Origin: Nitrospira sp.
GTDB taxonomy: Bacteria > Nitrospirota > Nitrospiria > Nitrospirales > Nitrospiraceae
Assembly: GCA_005116775.1 (NCBI GenBank)
Contig: SWDN01000002.1
Span: 25,758 to 59,158 of the forward strand
Direction: 5' to 3'
DNA length: 33,401 nucleotides
This document shows positions 8,163 through 15,539 of the stretch, one piece after another (within the stretch, counting starts at the first letter, position 1; each line of letters begins with the position of its first letter). A program made the position numbers and the translations under genes. The notes beneath the pieces are model-generated. The model was not told the DNA's origin. It saw only the letters and a list, made by a program, of their open reading frames with translations, and did not search any database.

Positions 8163-8609
8163 ATGCGCATCGGCTGTGGCTATGACATCCATCCACTGGG
8201 GCCTGGGCGAAAACTGATCCTCGGCGGGATTGAGGTGCCTCATAGCAAAGGTTTGTTGGGACATTCCGATTCTGATGCCTTGGTCCATGCCCTCTGCGAT
8301 GCGCTCCTCGGCGCGATGGGTGAAGGAGATTTGGGCCGGCACTATCCCAGCTCCGATCAGCGCTTCAAGGACATTTCGAGTTTGAAACTCCTGGAGGATG
8401 TCGTGGGAAAGATGCGGGGGAAGGGGTATCGGATTATGAACGTCGACACGGTCATTATCGCGCAGTCCCCTCGGCTCAGTTCGTATTTGACCGCCATGCA
8501 GAAGCAGATGGCTCAGGTCCTTGGGGTCGATCCGGACCTCGTCAACGTCAAGGTCAAGAGTGGAGAAGGAATCGGCATGATCGGTCGGCGGGATTACGAT
8601 CGGCGATAA
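8163..8609 (+). CDS. ispF: 2-C-methyl-D-erythritol 2,4-cyclodiphosphate synthase with damaged C-terminus
   Basis: IspF cyclises CDP-methylerythritol phosphate in the MEP pathway. The zinc ligands Asp8, His10 and His42 are present (YDIHP and GHSDSDALVH), and the protein is recognisable through GEGIGMIGR at residues 136-144. After that the family expects a GEGI-like end and a final beta strand; here the frame continues only as RDYDRR and stops. The DNA from about 8587 instead reads, in another frame, as the 3' part of a serine acetyltransferase gene. The final roughly ten residues are therefore missing or replaced. The start is supported by gaggag upstream. Whether this copy works is uncertain, and an assembly join could produce the same picture. 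Confidence 0.85.
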   Translation: MRIGCGYDIHPLGPGRKLILGGIEVPHSKGLLGHSDSDALVHALCDALLGAMGEGDLGRHYPSSDQRFKDISSLKLLEDVVGKMRGKGYRIMNVDTVIIAQSPRLSSYLTAMQKQMAQVLGVDPDLVNVKVKSGEGIGMIGRRDYDRR

Positions 8610-8838
8610 TGTGAAGATCGGCGCCAATTCAGTCGTGCTCAAGAATGTCGCAGCCAACTCCACCGTGATCGGTGTGCCGGCCCGCGTCATTAAGACGCAA
8701 GGCGAGCGATTGCCAGATGCCACGATGGACCACAGTAACCTGCCGGACCCCGTCAGCGACCGGCTCTTCGCGCTTGAGCAGGAGTTGATCGAACTGCGCA
8801 AGAAGCTGGAGAACCAAGACTCCCCTCGCCTGTTTTAG
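8590..8838 (+). pseudogene. cysE: Serine O-acetyltransferase, 3' remnant fused to ispF
   Basis: The frame reads GGITIGDNVKIGANSVV, then NSTVIGVPARVI, which is the left-handed beta-helix end of a hexapeptide-repeat serine acetyltransferase, followed by a charged C-terminal tail (LFALEQELIELRKKLE). The N-terminal helical domain and most of the catalytic repeat, around 150-200 residues, are absent. The fragment begins exactly where ispF loses similarity, near nt 8590. A GTG at 8611 could start a 75-aa product, but no ribosome binding site supports it. CysE would normally acetylate serine for cysteine synthesis. Confidence 0.75.
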
Positions 8839-8842
8839 CTGG

Positions 8843-8884
8843 GCTGGTTCATCTGGATCAATCAAATAAACTAGACAAACCAGT
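8843..8884. repeat. 9-bp periodic hairpin repeat after the cysE remnant
   Basis: The gap contains ctggttcatctgg and, inverted, ctagacaaaccag with 9-nt spacing between similar words, matching the nonamer family at 7283 and 11601. Confidence 0.45.
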
Positions 8885-8922
8885 GCGCGGCTTGTCCGTT
8901 ATAAGTATGGGAGATGGAATGG

Positions 8923-8948
8923 CCCTGCAGCCCGTACGGGCCGCAGGG
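8923..8948. terminator. 26-bp near-perfect palindrome between convergent genes
   Basis: The sequence ccctgcagcccgt followed by acgggccgcaggg is self-complementary except for one mismatched pair. It lies between the plus-strand cysE remnant and the minus-strand PsiF-repeat gene, so it could serve as a shared terminator hairpin. A T-run is lacking on either side, so the function is uncertain. Confidence 0.4.
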
Positions 8949-8956
8949 AGAGAGTC

Positions 8957-9292
8957 TTAGCTGGAGAGGCAGGTGCTCATAAATGTCTTACGCTCATCGC
9001 CCTTGAGTTTCTTCGCGCCGGCTTCTTTGTTGCACGTCTTCATCTTGTTCTGCTGACTGCTCTGCGCTGTCCCACCCGCCGCCTTCGCTGCTTTCTCCGG
9101 CTTTGCGGAGAGGCATTCTTTCATAAACGCCTTCCGTTGATCGCCCTTTCCTTCACCCAATCCTTTGTCGTTGGCTTCTGCGTTACAGGTCTTCATCTTA
9201 TTTTGCTGAGCTGGTGCCGCCAATGCAAACGGCGCGACGCACAGCCCAGATAGAAAGAGGGAGATCACCACGATGCCGGCTGTCTTTGTCAT
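8957..9292 (-). CDS. Secreted PsiF-repeat protein
   Basis: This 111-aa protein has a clear signal peptide (hydrophobic core VVISLFLSGLCV, cleavage after FALA). Two copies of a PsiF repeat follow, each running NKMKTCN, then KG or GDxRKxFM, then CLS, with two cysteines per repeat that could form a disulphide. The copies are separated by a Lys/Ala-rich linker. PsiF is named for phosphate starvation induction in Escherichia coli, but its function is unknown. The ATG at 9292 was chosen because aaaggag lies seven bases upstream; an ATG two codons earlier would be too close to it. The gene follows truA on the minus strand. Confidence 0.8.
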   Translation of the reverse strand: MTKTAGIVVISLFLSGLCVAPFALAAPAQQNKMKTCNAEANDKGLGEGKGDQRKAFMKECLSAKPEKAAKAAGGTAQSSQQNKMKTCNKEAGAKKLKGDERKTFMSTCLSS

Positions 9293-9432
9293 ACGCATCT
9301 CCTTTGGTGAGAGTGATGGGTAGAGGAATGGGCGCAGCATAGCAAATCTTCTCTGTCCTGTCTCTGGGAACATAAGGCGCATTTTTGAAGCAGTTGGAAA
9401 TTCAGTCTCGCGCGTTTGCGGCAGGCTGATTC

Positions 9433-9449
9433 AATAGCATCCTGCTATT
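9433..9449 (-). terminator. Small perfect hairpin at the truA stop codon
   Basis: On the minus strand aatagca, a 3-nt loop and tgctatt form a perfect 7-bp stem that includes the truA stop codon. No U-run follows, so termination is only a possibility. Confidence 0.3.
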
Positions 9450-10185
9450 CGCCGTAGTCTACGCGCATAAGACAAAGTCCATGAGCCGGGGCAGTCTGGC
9501 CTGCCGCAGACCGATCCTGAGCCCTCAAGACCTCTATGAGATTGTCTGGAGTCCGTTTGCCCAACCCCACTTCGACCACCGTTCCTACTATGGCGCGGAC
9601 CATGTGTTTCAGGAACCGGTCGGCGTAGGCTTCGATGCGGATTTCTTCGCCTTGGCGTAGAACAGCGAGTCGTTGCAGATGGCAGATGGGATTGTCGTTG
9701 TCTGTGAGACTGCCTTCGAATGAGGAGAAGTCCTGTGATCCGAGCAGTGTTGAAGCGGCCTGTTGCATGGCAGATTCATCCAGTGGTTTGAAGATGTGCC
9801 AAACAAATGCGCGATCGATGGTGGGACGAGTTGAGCGAGGGAGAATTCGATAGGTGTAGAGCTTGCCTCGCGCATCGTGTTGGGCATGAAAGCGGTCGGC
9901 CATGATTGTCGAGGACAGCACGGCAATGTCTTTCGGCAGCACGGCATTGAGCGCCCGCATCCAGTTGGGCGCGGGCCAATCCAGTTCTGTGCGAAAACTT
10001 GCGACTTGTCCGCGGGCATGCACGCCGGAGTCTGTGCGGCCTGCTCCGACGATGGAGACTTCGGCCTGGCTGACCTGCTGGATGGCTCGTTCGATGGCTT
10101 CCTGGATTGTAAGGCGATCGGGTTGGCGCTGCCACCCTGCGTAGCAGGTTCCGTCGTACTCTAAGACTAACTTGACCGTAGGCAT
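9445..10185 (-). CDS. truA: tRNA pseudouridine(38-40) synthase
   Basis: TruA isomerises uridines 38-40 in the anticodon arm of many tRNAs. From the ATG at 10185 the protein is 246 aa, as usual. The catalytic aspartate is Asp52 in GAGRTDSGVHARGQV. The N-terminal LEYDGTCYAGWQRQP and the C-terminal FLKHMVRAIVGT segments are family hallmarks. The open frame extends upstream into the amidase gene, but the added part has no TruA similarity, so the inner start is preferred. The amidase gene ends 28 nt upstream on the same strand, suggesting co-transcription. Confidence 0.95.
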   Translation of the reverse strand: MPTVKLVLEYDGTCYAGWQRQPDRLTIQEAIERAIQQVSQAEVSIVGAGRTDSGVHARGQVASFRTELDWPAPNWMRALNAVLPKDIAVLSSTIMADRFHAQHDARGKLYTYRILPRSTRPTIDRAFVWHIFKPLDESAMQQAASTLLGSQDFSSFEGSLTDNDNPICHLQRLAVLRQGEEIRIEAYADRFLKHMVRAIVGTVVEVGLGKRTPDNLIEVLRAQDRSAAGQTAPAHGLCLMRVDYGE

Positions 10186-10213
10186 CGATCTGGAGGGTCG
10201 ATCAATATGGGGC

Positions 10214-11497
10214 TCATCTGGCAACGGACCGCGTAGAAGCGAGAAAGGACTTGATGCCTTCCATGAGCGCTTCTGCCACGCGTGTGGTGAAGCGGGTGCT
10301 TCGGAGCAGATCTTCTTCGTTAGGGTTCGAGATAAAGGCGATTTCAGCCAGGATGCTGGGCATGCTGGTAAAGCGGAGCACATAGAATGGCGCGGTTTTC
10401 ACTCCGTGGTCCGACAAGTCATAGTGGCCGTTCAAGTGGGTGACCATGGCTTCTTTGGCGGTCCAGGCAAGTTCGAGGGATTCCTCGATCTTCTTCGCCG
10501 TCAGGAGATCGGCGACGAGATATTCCCATCCCACGCCGGTGCTGCTGAGCGGGGTTCCATTTTCGCGAGCCGCTACTTCGAGCGCCCGTTGATCCTTGGC
10601 CTCTCCGAAGTGATAGATTTCAATTCCCTTCACGGAGCGTTGTGGGTGGGAGTTGACATGGATCGACACGAAAAGATCTGCTCCCTGTCCATTCGCAAAC
10701 TTCGCCCGGTCTTCCAGCTCGATGAACTCGTCCCGTTCACGGGTCATGAGCACACGGACTCCCTGCTGCCGGCTCAAGAGATCGCGGAGTTTCAACGCCA
10801 CCTTCAAGGTAATGTCTTTTTCCTCAGTCCCACGGTATCCGCGCGCGCCAGGATCTTTCCCGCCGTGCCCCGGATCGAGCACGATGGTCGTAAAGGATTT
10901 GGCTCGCGGTTGGGCAGGTTGCGGAGGAGTGGGGAGTGACGGTGCGAGTCCGGGCGGTGATTCAATAGGCGGAGCGGTCAGAGGCTCACTTGGAGGCACC
11001 ACATCGATGACAAGCCGTGGAGGGTCGGAAAGCGTGAGCCATTTATAGCGTGTGAATGAACCAGTCGGCAAGGAGATATGGACAGATCGTTCAGATGGCT
11101 GGCTAATGACAAACGGTTTGGCAATCCTGCCGGCTGAAAGTTTCGCCTTGGCAGAGGGGCTTAAAATAGTGTTGGGAATCTCGATGGTCACTCCATCGGC
11201 CTGGAACTGAGGATGTTTGCTGGGGCGGACCTGTGCGTCGAGATCGAGCACGAGCCTCGTCAATCCCGGTGAGCTGGCGGTTCGGAGGTTCTGAATAGTC
11301 GTCAGGCCGAGAGGAGTGGGGACCATGCGTATAGGGGAGGTGCGAGACCGTTTGGGCTTGGCTGGAGGTTCCTGATTGGCCGCACTCGTTGCGGCATATG
11401 CCTGACCGGCGTGAAGCGGCATGAGGGCATGCCAAGAGAGGCTGAACAGTCCGAACAGGAACGTGAGAGACAGGATGCGCATTAGAGCTGATTGCAT
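10214..11497 (-). CDS. amiC: N-acetylmuramoyl-L-alanine amidase with AMIN domain
   Basis: This periplasmic zinc amidase cleaves the bond between muramic acid and the peptide and helps daughter cells separate. The 427-aa protein has a signal peptide (ending near GQAYA), an AMIN domain (about residues 55-150; beta-rich, thought to localise the enzyme to septum or wall), a Pro-rich linker, and an Amidase_3 domain. Zinc ligands and catalytic residues are visible in DPGHGG, GTEEKD, VSIHVNS and the late LAEIAFISN. The ATG at 11497 or the one five codons later could start translation; neither has a clear ribosome binding site. It is upstream of truA and preceded by repeat-rich DNA. Confidence 0.93.
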   Translation of the reverse strand: MQSALMRILSLTFLFGLFSLSWHALMPLHAGQAYAATSAANQEPPAKPKRSRTSPIRMVPTPLGLTTIQNLRTASSPGLTRLVLDLDAQVRPSKHPQFQADGVTIEIPNTILSPSAKAKLSAGRIAKPFVISQPSERSVHISLPTGSFTRYKWLTLSDPPRLVIDVVPPSEPLTAPPIESPPGLAPSLPTPPQPAQPRAKSFTTIVLDPGHGGKDPGARGYRGTEEKDITLKVALKLRDLLSRQQGVRVLMTRERDEFIELEDRAKFANGQGADLFVSIHVNSHPQRSVKGIEIYHFGEAKDQRALEVAARENGTPLSSTGVGWEYLVADLLTAKKIEESLELAWTAKEAMVTHLNGHYDLSDHGVKTAPFYVLRFTSMPSILAEIAFISNPNEEDLLRSTRFTTRVAEALMEGIKSFLASTRSVAR

Positions 11498-11600
11498 GGG
11501 TATGTGCAGTGTGTGATAGGGCGGAATGGGCTCTAGAGTTTTTTCTCAGATGCGTGCGCCATTGTCAAGAGGATCGGCCATACTGGTTGGCGTAGGTGTT

Positions 11601-11658
11601 CTGGTTTGTTTGGTTCATTTGGTCGAACGAAAGTAACCAAATGACTCAAGCAAACCAG
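11601..11658. repeat. Hairpin with 23-bp arms, nonamer family
   Basis: The left arm begins ctggtttgtttggttcattt and the right arm ends accaaatgactcaagcaaac cag; the arms pair with about three mismatches over 23 bp. Within each arm the word TGGTT or its complement recurs every 9 nt. Confidence 0.7.
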
Positions 11659-11670
11659 GGCAACCAGTTT

Positions 11671-11700
11671 CTCGCCTCTCGCCCCTCTCGCTTGTCGCAC
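11671..11700. repeat. Short 7-bp periodic array
   Basis: Four adjacent heptamers of the type CTCGCCT run through the block. It belongs to the period-7 family seen near 1116, 21101 and 27030, though with a C-rich variant. Confidence 0.5.
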
Positions 11701-11739
11701 GCCGATTGACAGGCAGCGGTGTGAACAGTAAGGTCCAAT

Positions 11740-11804
11740 CTTGTTCGTTTGGTTTTTGATTGAACGAAACTAACCAAATGAACTAAAGCAACGAAACAAA
11801 TCTG
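11740..11804. repeat. Second nonamer hairpin upstream of the NYN gene
   Basis: gttcgtttggttt and taaccaaatgaac form an imperfect inverted pair (11 of 13), with further 9-nt spaced AAxC words to 11804. It is a diverged copy of the 11601 hairpin 140 nt away. Confidence 0.55.
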
Positions 11805-11820
11805 GCTTGCACTGTTGATC

Positions 11821-12354
11821 ATGGCACTTCATTTGATCGTGGATGGGTATAATCTCTTGGCGTTGACCGGTCGGATCGGCGCAGGGACGAGCTTGCATTC
11901 CGAGGTGGCGCGCGAGTCTTTCCTGCGCGATCTGGCATCGTATCGTCAACGTAAATCCCATGCGATCACAGTAGTTTTTGACGGATGGCAGCAAGGGTGG
12001 GGCACAGAGCAGCGGGAGCATCGGCTGGGCCTCGAGATTATTTTCTCTCGACGGGGGGAAAAAGCCGATCAAGTGATTCAACGTCTGGCTGCCGAATTTG
12101 GATCTGCCTGCGCGGTGGTGAGCTCCGATCGTGAAATTATCAATGTGGCGACAGCGCAAGGGGCCTTCGTCATGAAGGCTCAGGAGTTTATCGGGAAATT
12201 GCAGGGGTCGCCAAGCGCGACTCGTGCGTCTCTCCACAAAGAGTTGGATACAGGCGAGGATGTTCGACCGAAGCGAGGTCCGGAGAAGCGAGGGAATCCA
12301 CGGAAGTTACCCAAGGCGCTGCGGCAGCGCAACCGGCAGCTCAAGCGATTTTGA
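11821..12354 (+). CDS. NYN-domain (YacP-like) ribonuclease
   Basis: The 177-aa protein matches the YacP/NYN family, PIN-like nucleases implicated in RNA processing in Bacillus. The acidic residues of the fold appear in LIVDGYNLL (N-terminus), VVFDGW, GEKADQVI and VVSSDREI. The C-terminal tail is basic (PKRGPEKRG, QRNRQLKRF), suggesting RNA binding. The ATG at 11821 directly precedes the VDGYN motif; a TTG two codons earlier is less likely. The last 14 nt overlap the end of a convergent tatD remnant. Substrate is unknown. Confidence 0.85.
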   Translation: MALHLIVDGYNLLALTGRIGAGTSLHSEVARESFLRDLASYRQRKSHAITVVFDGWQQGWGTEQREHRLGLEIIFSRRGEKADQVIQRLAAEFGSACAVVSSDREIINVATAQGAFVMKAQEFIGKLQGSPSATRASLHKELDTGEDVRPKRGPEKRGNPRKLPKALRQRNRQLKRF

Positions 12355-12496
12355 ACAGTCGTTTCGCGTTTTCGGTCGTAATGCGTTTGATGCGGTCGAC
12401 CGACATGCCCGGCTCACCCGCATGAAGCTCCGCCAGCTTATGCGCGACGAAGGACACGTAGGCTGGTTCGTTTCGTCTGCCCCGATAGGGGACCAA
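12341..12496 (-). pseudogene. tatD: TatD-family metal-dependent hydrolase, 3' remnant
   Basis: Reading leftward from about 12496, the protein LVPYRGRRNEPAYV, then FVAHKLAEL and ITTENAKRLF is the C-terminal end of a TatD-type deoxyribonuclease, roughly 52 residues. The preceding 200 residues with the metal ligands are absent: upstream of 12496 the DNA belongs to an opposite-strand TonB-like gene. An ATG at 12556 would give a 71-aa frame, but its first 20 residues have no TatD similarity. The remnant converges on, and overlaps, the NYN gene. Confidence 0.7.
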
Positions 12497-12823
12497 GAAG
12501 ATGTGCTTGAGTTGCCTGAGGTCCATGTCCATGGCCTGTCGCTCAATAAGGATCAACAGCTTGGGCCGGTTCCAAAATCCACGCCCTGGCCAGCTATTCC
12601 ATCAGCCTTGGACGGTAAGGGGCTGGACGATTGGATGAAGGCACGCATGTTGGTCTCCAAGCATGCGACGGTGACGGTCGTGGTGTTGGAACCGGCCAAG
12701 CACAGGGAACTGACGATCGCAGGCATGGCTGCGTTGAATAAATGGACATTCGATCCCCAAATGAAAGGTGATGAGCCGATCGATGGGGAACTCACCGTGC
12801 GAATCCACTTCCGCACACGCTAA
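12497..12823 (+). pseudogene. TonB C-terminal-domain protein, 3' remnant
   Basis: From about 12497 the plus-strand frame reads ELPEVHVHG and ends with ALNKWTFDPQMKG, then GELTVRIHF, the shape of a TonB C-terminal domain (a final helix followed by the AL..W.F.P and V.V.F strands). TonB-type proteins transmit inner-membrane energy to outer-membrane receptors or act as envelope adaptors. The expected N-terminal membrane anchor and Pro-rich linker are missing, because the DNA switches to the opposite-strand tatD remnant at about 12495. No start codon with a ribosome binding site is present in the remaining part. Confidence 0.65.
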
Positions 12824-12840
12824 TCGCTGGCCCTACGTGC

Positions 12841-12866
12841 GAGTCAGATGAACCAGCCAGACCATT
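12841..12866. repeat. Short nonamer-type repeat upstream of the PAP2 gene
   Basis: The words agatgaacc, agccagacc follow the same 9-nt rhythm as the repeats near 7283 and 11601. Only two to three units are present, so this is a weak match. Confidence 0.35.
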
Positions 12867-12926
12867 TTCTGCCGTTTTGACGGTTGGAGATTGACGAATG
12901 ACGGGCGACGCTTTATCGTCAATCCC

Positions 12927-13478
12927 ATGAGTGTGGATGAATCGCTCCTTCGCGCTATCAATCGGTTCGCCGGCCAATCTGACTGGATCGATGGATTGGC
13001 GCTCGGTCTCTCCAATTCAAGCCTGTTGTGGGTGCCCGGTATCTTGCTGACCAGTTTTTGGCTGTGGCTATCGTGGCGCGAGGCGTTGCTGGGAGCCCCG
13101 GTATTGGCCGCGTCCATCGGTTTGTTAGATTTCGTCGGAGCGCGGATCAAAGATCTTGCGGCTCGCCCGCGGCCCTGTATGGCGTTCCCGGACATCCATC
13201 AGATCGAGGCCTGCGGCAAGACCTTCGGGTTTCCCTCGAACCACGCCATCAACACCGCGACGGCTGCGGCATTTTTTCAGGTGCTCTATCCGCGATCAGG
13301 CTGGGTCAGCTGGCCGTTGGTTGGACTGATCGGACTCTCTCGTGTGTATATCGGAGCCCACTACGTCACGGATGTGCTCGGAGGGTGGGTGATTGGTGGC
13401 TTGTTCGGAGCCGGAGCCGCATGGCTGCTTCTTCGCTATTCTCGTGTCCGTTCTTCAATGGCCACTCCCACGGCTTAA
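12927..13478 (+). CDS. PAP2-family membrane phosphatase
   Basis: This 183-aa integral membrane protein has the three phosphatase signatures of the PAP2 superfamily: KDLAARPRP, PSNHA and SRVYIGAHYVTDVLGG. Hydrophobic segments surround these motifs, giving about five membrane spans. Members dephosphorylate lipid phosphates such as undecaprenyl pyrophosphate, phosphatidic acid or phosphatidylglycerol phosphate; the substrate here is not decidable. The ATG at 12927 was chosen as the first methionine before the conserved region; no good ribosome binding site was seen. Its end overlaps the convergent CobW-type gene by 4 nt. Confidence 0.88.
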   Translation: MSVDESLLRAINRFAGQSDWIDGLALGLSNSSLLWVPGILLTSFWLWLSWREALLGAPVLAASIGLLDFVGARIKDLAARPRPCMAFPDIHQIEACGKTFGFPSNHAINTATAAAFFQVLYPRSGWVSWPLVGLIGLSRVYIGAHYVTDVLGGWVIGGLFGAGAAWLLLRYSRVRSSMATPTA

Positions 13479-14449
13479 CTTCCAGCGCTTTCACATCCTT
13501 CCAGACAACGTAACAGTTCTGCCTGACAGCGCTCCTGGTCGTAGCCTCGTCCAATCAACACGATTGCATGGCTCGGTTCATCGAGCAATGTGATCGGAGT
13601 AATGGTCGCGTTGCCAGGCGGGGCATATTGAAATTCCTGGAGCTCCGGCCCCTTGGCGAAGCGGAAGAAGCCTTTCGCCCGTTCAAGTTCAGGGGGGAGA
13701 GTTTTCATCCAGCTCAGGAATCGTACAAGGTTCAACGGGCCTGGCAGCCGAACCGTCGTCGCGATGGGATGATACGATGCTCGTGTTTTCGTCGCGGACG
13801 AACGAGGAACACCGAATTCCACATTTACGGTCGGCGTCGGCGACATACGGGCGATTGGTTCGAGCAGCGAGGAGGGATCGACCTTGGCATGGCTGGTTTC
13901 CCAGATTCGCGCATAGGGATTCTGGTCGGTGATCGAGGCCTTGAACGCTTCCCAATGTCCCGGAACATAGAGGTCCCGTTTATTGAGTATGAGTTCGTCG
14001 GCGCAGCGAATTGCCTGCCGGGTGACGAATCCACCCATACTTTCCCTGTCTGTGGGGATCGGATGCAGAAGGGCGATGACCTTCTCTAAGTGTGTGAGCC
14101 GTGCGGTGTAGAGATCGGTCACGCCGTCGATGACTTCAGCTGGATCGGCCATACCCGAGCATTCGAGAACGACCACGTCAGACTCATAATCCCGCACCAG
14201 TTGGGCGATCCCCCAGGATAAATCCTCTTTCGTGTCGCAACAGACGCAGCCTCCGGCGAGGTTCATCACTTGTTCCGCGATGGTGCCGGCGCGGGGGCCG
14301 TCGATGCTCACCTCGCCCGCCTCGTTCATCAACACACCAGCTCGTTTACCCTGACCTTTCCAATGTTCGAGCAGCCTCATCAACAGCGTAGTTTTTCCCG
14401 CACCAAGGGAGCCGCAGAGAACATAAAAGGGAATCGGGGAGGTGGACAT
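13475..14449 (-). CDS. CobW/G3E-family P-loop GTPase
   Basis: The 324-aa protein has a Walker A loop GSLGAGKTT (residues 13-21), a GGCVCCD motif giving the metal-binding cysteines Cys68, Cys70 and Cys71, and a nucleotide base motif NKRD. These define the G3E family of GTPases that deliver metals such as zinc, cobalt or nickel to target proteins. The second domain (about 240-320) is the usual CobW C-terminal domain. Which metal is handled is unknown. A cation exporter gene lies immediately upstream on the same strand, so a metal-homeostasis pair is plausible but unproven. Confidence 0.88.
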   Translation of the reverse strand: MSTSPIPFYVLCGSLGAGKTTLLMRLLEHWKGQGKRAGVLMNEAGEVSIDGPRAGTIAEQVMNLAGGCVCCDTKEDLSWGIAQLVRDYESDVVVLECSGMADPAEVIDGVTDLYTARLTHLEKVIALLHPIPTDRESMGGFVTRQAIRCADELILNKRDLYVPGHWEAFKASITDQNPYARIWETSHAKVDPSSLLEPIARMSPTPTVNVEFGVPRSSATKTRASYHPIATTVRLPGPLNLVRFLSWMKTLPPELERAKGFFRFAKGPELQEFQYAPPGNATITPITLLDEPSHAIVLIGRGYDQERCQAELLRCLEGCESAGS

Positions 14450-14537
14450 TGTCTCAATCTACATTATCCATGAACAATTATGCAGCACATCGAATCACGC
14501 CTCTCGCTCGGCTCGCTTTTGCGCAAGCCTCGTACAC

Positions 14538-15482
14538 TCAGTGGTGTGCATGTTCGAGTTTCTCATCCTGATGCTGCTGTGCCAGCGTGGTGAGATCGCA
14601 GTGGATTTCGTCGTGGTGGCAACAGTCGGTTCCCATTTGAATCGTCAGATGCTTGATGCCGAAATCTGCGCTCACTTTGGCTCGGATGGTGTGCAGTAAA
14701 TGATTGGTCATTGCCGAATCGTCTCCATCGACGAGGATATGACAGGTCATCATAATCAACCGAGGTTCGACCGCCCAGATATGGAGGTCGTGGACGTTTT
14801 TCACGCCGGGGATCGCTTCGATGGTCGCAGCCACGTGTGAGGCGCTGATCTTCGGTGGGGTCGATTCCAACAAGACGTCGAGTGACTCTTTAAACAGTGG
14901 CCACGCTCCTTTGGCGATGACCGCGACGACCAGCAAGCTGACCAGAGGATCGAGGATGGTCCATCCGGTGAGTAAGATGGCTCCGCCGCTGATCACGACG
15001 CCCAGGGATACCCAGGCATCGCCGAGCATGTGCCAAAAAGCGCTGCGTATATTGAGATCGTCCTTGGCTCCATGCTGGAGCAGGAGCGCGATACTCAGAT
15101 TGGCCACGAAACTCAGGGCGGCGATTGCCATGACCCAGCCGCCGTCCACCGGGATAGGCTGCAGCAGCCGCTTGAATCCCACGAACGCGATGCCGAGAGC
15201 CGTGAGTAACAGGATGAATGAGTTCAAAAATGCGGCAATAATGCCGGCACGGTGATATCCGAATGTTCTGGCCTCTGTAGCAGGCCTGGCTGTGAGGATA
15301 TGGGCGTAAAGGGCAAGGAAGAGCGCGCCTTGATCGACGAAGTTATGACCCGCATCGCTCATGAGCCCAATGCTATCGAGTACCCATCCGCCGATGAATT
15401 CCGCGACGATGATCGCCGCATTCAGTCCCAATGAGAGGTACAGACGGCTTCGGAGATGCTCATAGGATGCGAGAGAGGTCAT
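14538..15482 (-). CDS. Cation diffusion facilitator metal exporter (CzcD/ZitB-like)
   Basis: The 314-aa protein has six hydrophobic segments and both metal-site motifs of the CDF family: SDAGHNFVDQ in the second helix and HMLGDAWVS in the fifth. The cytoplasmic C-terminal domain contains HDLHIW and ends in a histidine/cysteine-rich tail (CCHHDEIHCD, EHAHH). Such exporters move zinc, and sometimes cobalt or cadmium, out of the cell in exchange for protons. The length and HxxxD pattern point to the zinc-transporting CzcD group. It reads toward the CobW-type gene with an 88-nt gap. Confidence 0.92.
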   Translation of the reverse strand: MTSLASYEHLRSRLYLSLGLNAAIIVAEFIGGWVLDSIGLMSDAGHNFVDQGALFLALYAHILTARPATEARTFGYHRAGIIAAFLNSFILLLTALGIAFVGFKRLLQPIPVDGGWVMAIAALSFVANLSIALLLQHGAKDDLNIRSAFWHMLGDAWVSLGVVISGGAILLTGWTILDPLVSLLVVAVIAKGAWPLFKESLDVLLESTPPKISASHVAATIEAIPGVKNVHDLHIWAVEPRLIMMTCHILVDGDDSAMTNHLLHTIRAKVSADFGIKHLTIQMGTDCCHHDEIHCDLTTLAQQHQDEKLEHAHH

Positions 15483-15539
15483 AGCTAATAGTGTCGCATG
15501 TGAGAGCTAAGGCGGCAAGCGTTCCGGAGACTTTTTGGA

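Larger units (their letters stand above)
11498..11820. other. Divergent intergenic region filled with short-period repeats
   Basis: This 323-nt gap separates the divergently oriented amidase and NYN-domain genes and must contain promoters for both, though I could not pick convincing boxes. About half of it is taken up by three repeat blocks, listed separately at 11601, 11671 and 11740. A short TTTTTT run lies near 11538. No gene is supported. Confidence 0.6.

Noticed and set aside
10172-10939. 255-aa plus-strand open frame
   Set aside because: Antisense to the well-supported truA and amidase genes; the product has no family features.
12224-12496. N-terminal part of the plus-strand frame leading into the TonB-like remnant
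   Set aside because: This part is antisense to the tatD remnant and overlaps the NYN gene in another frame, so it is open by chance.
13028-13513. 161-aa plus-strand frame overlapping the PAP2 gene
   Set aside because: Different frame of the PAP2 gene, without its motifs or membrane segments.
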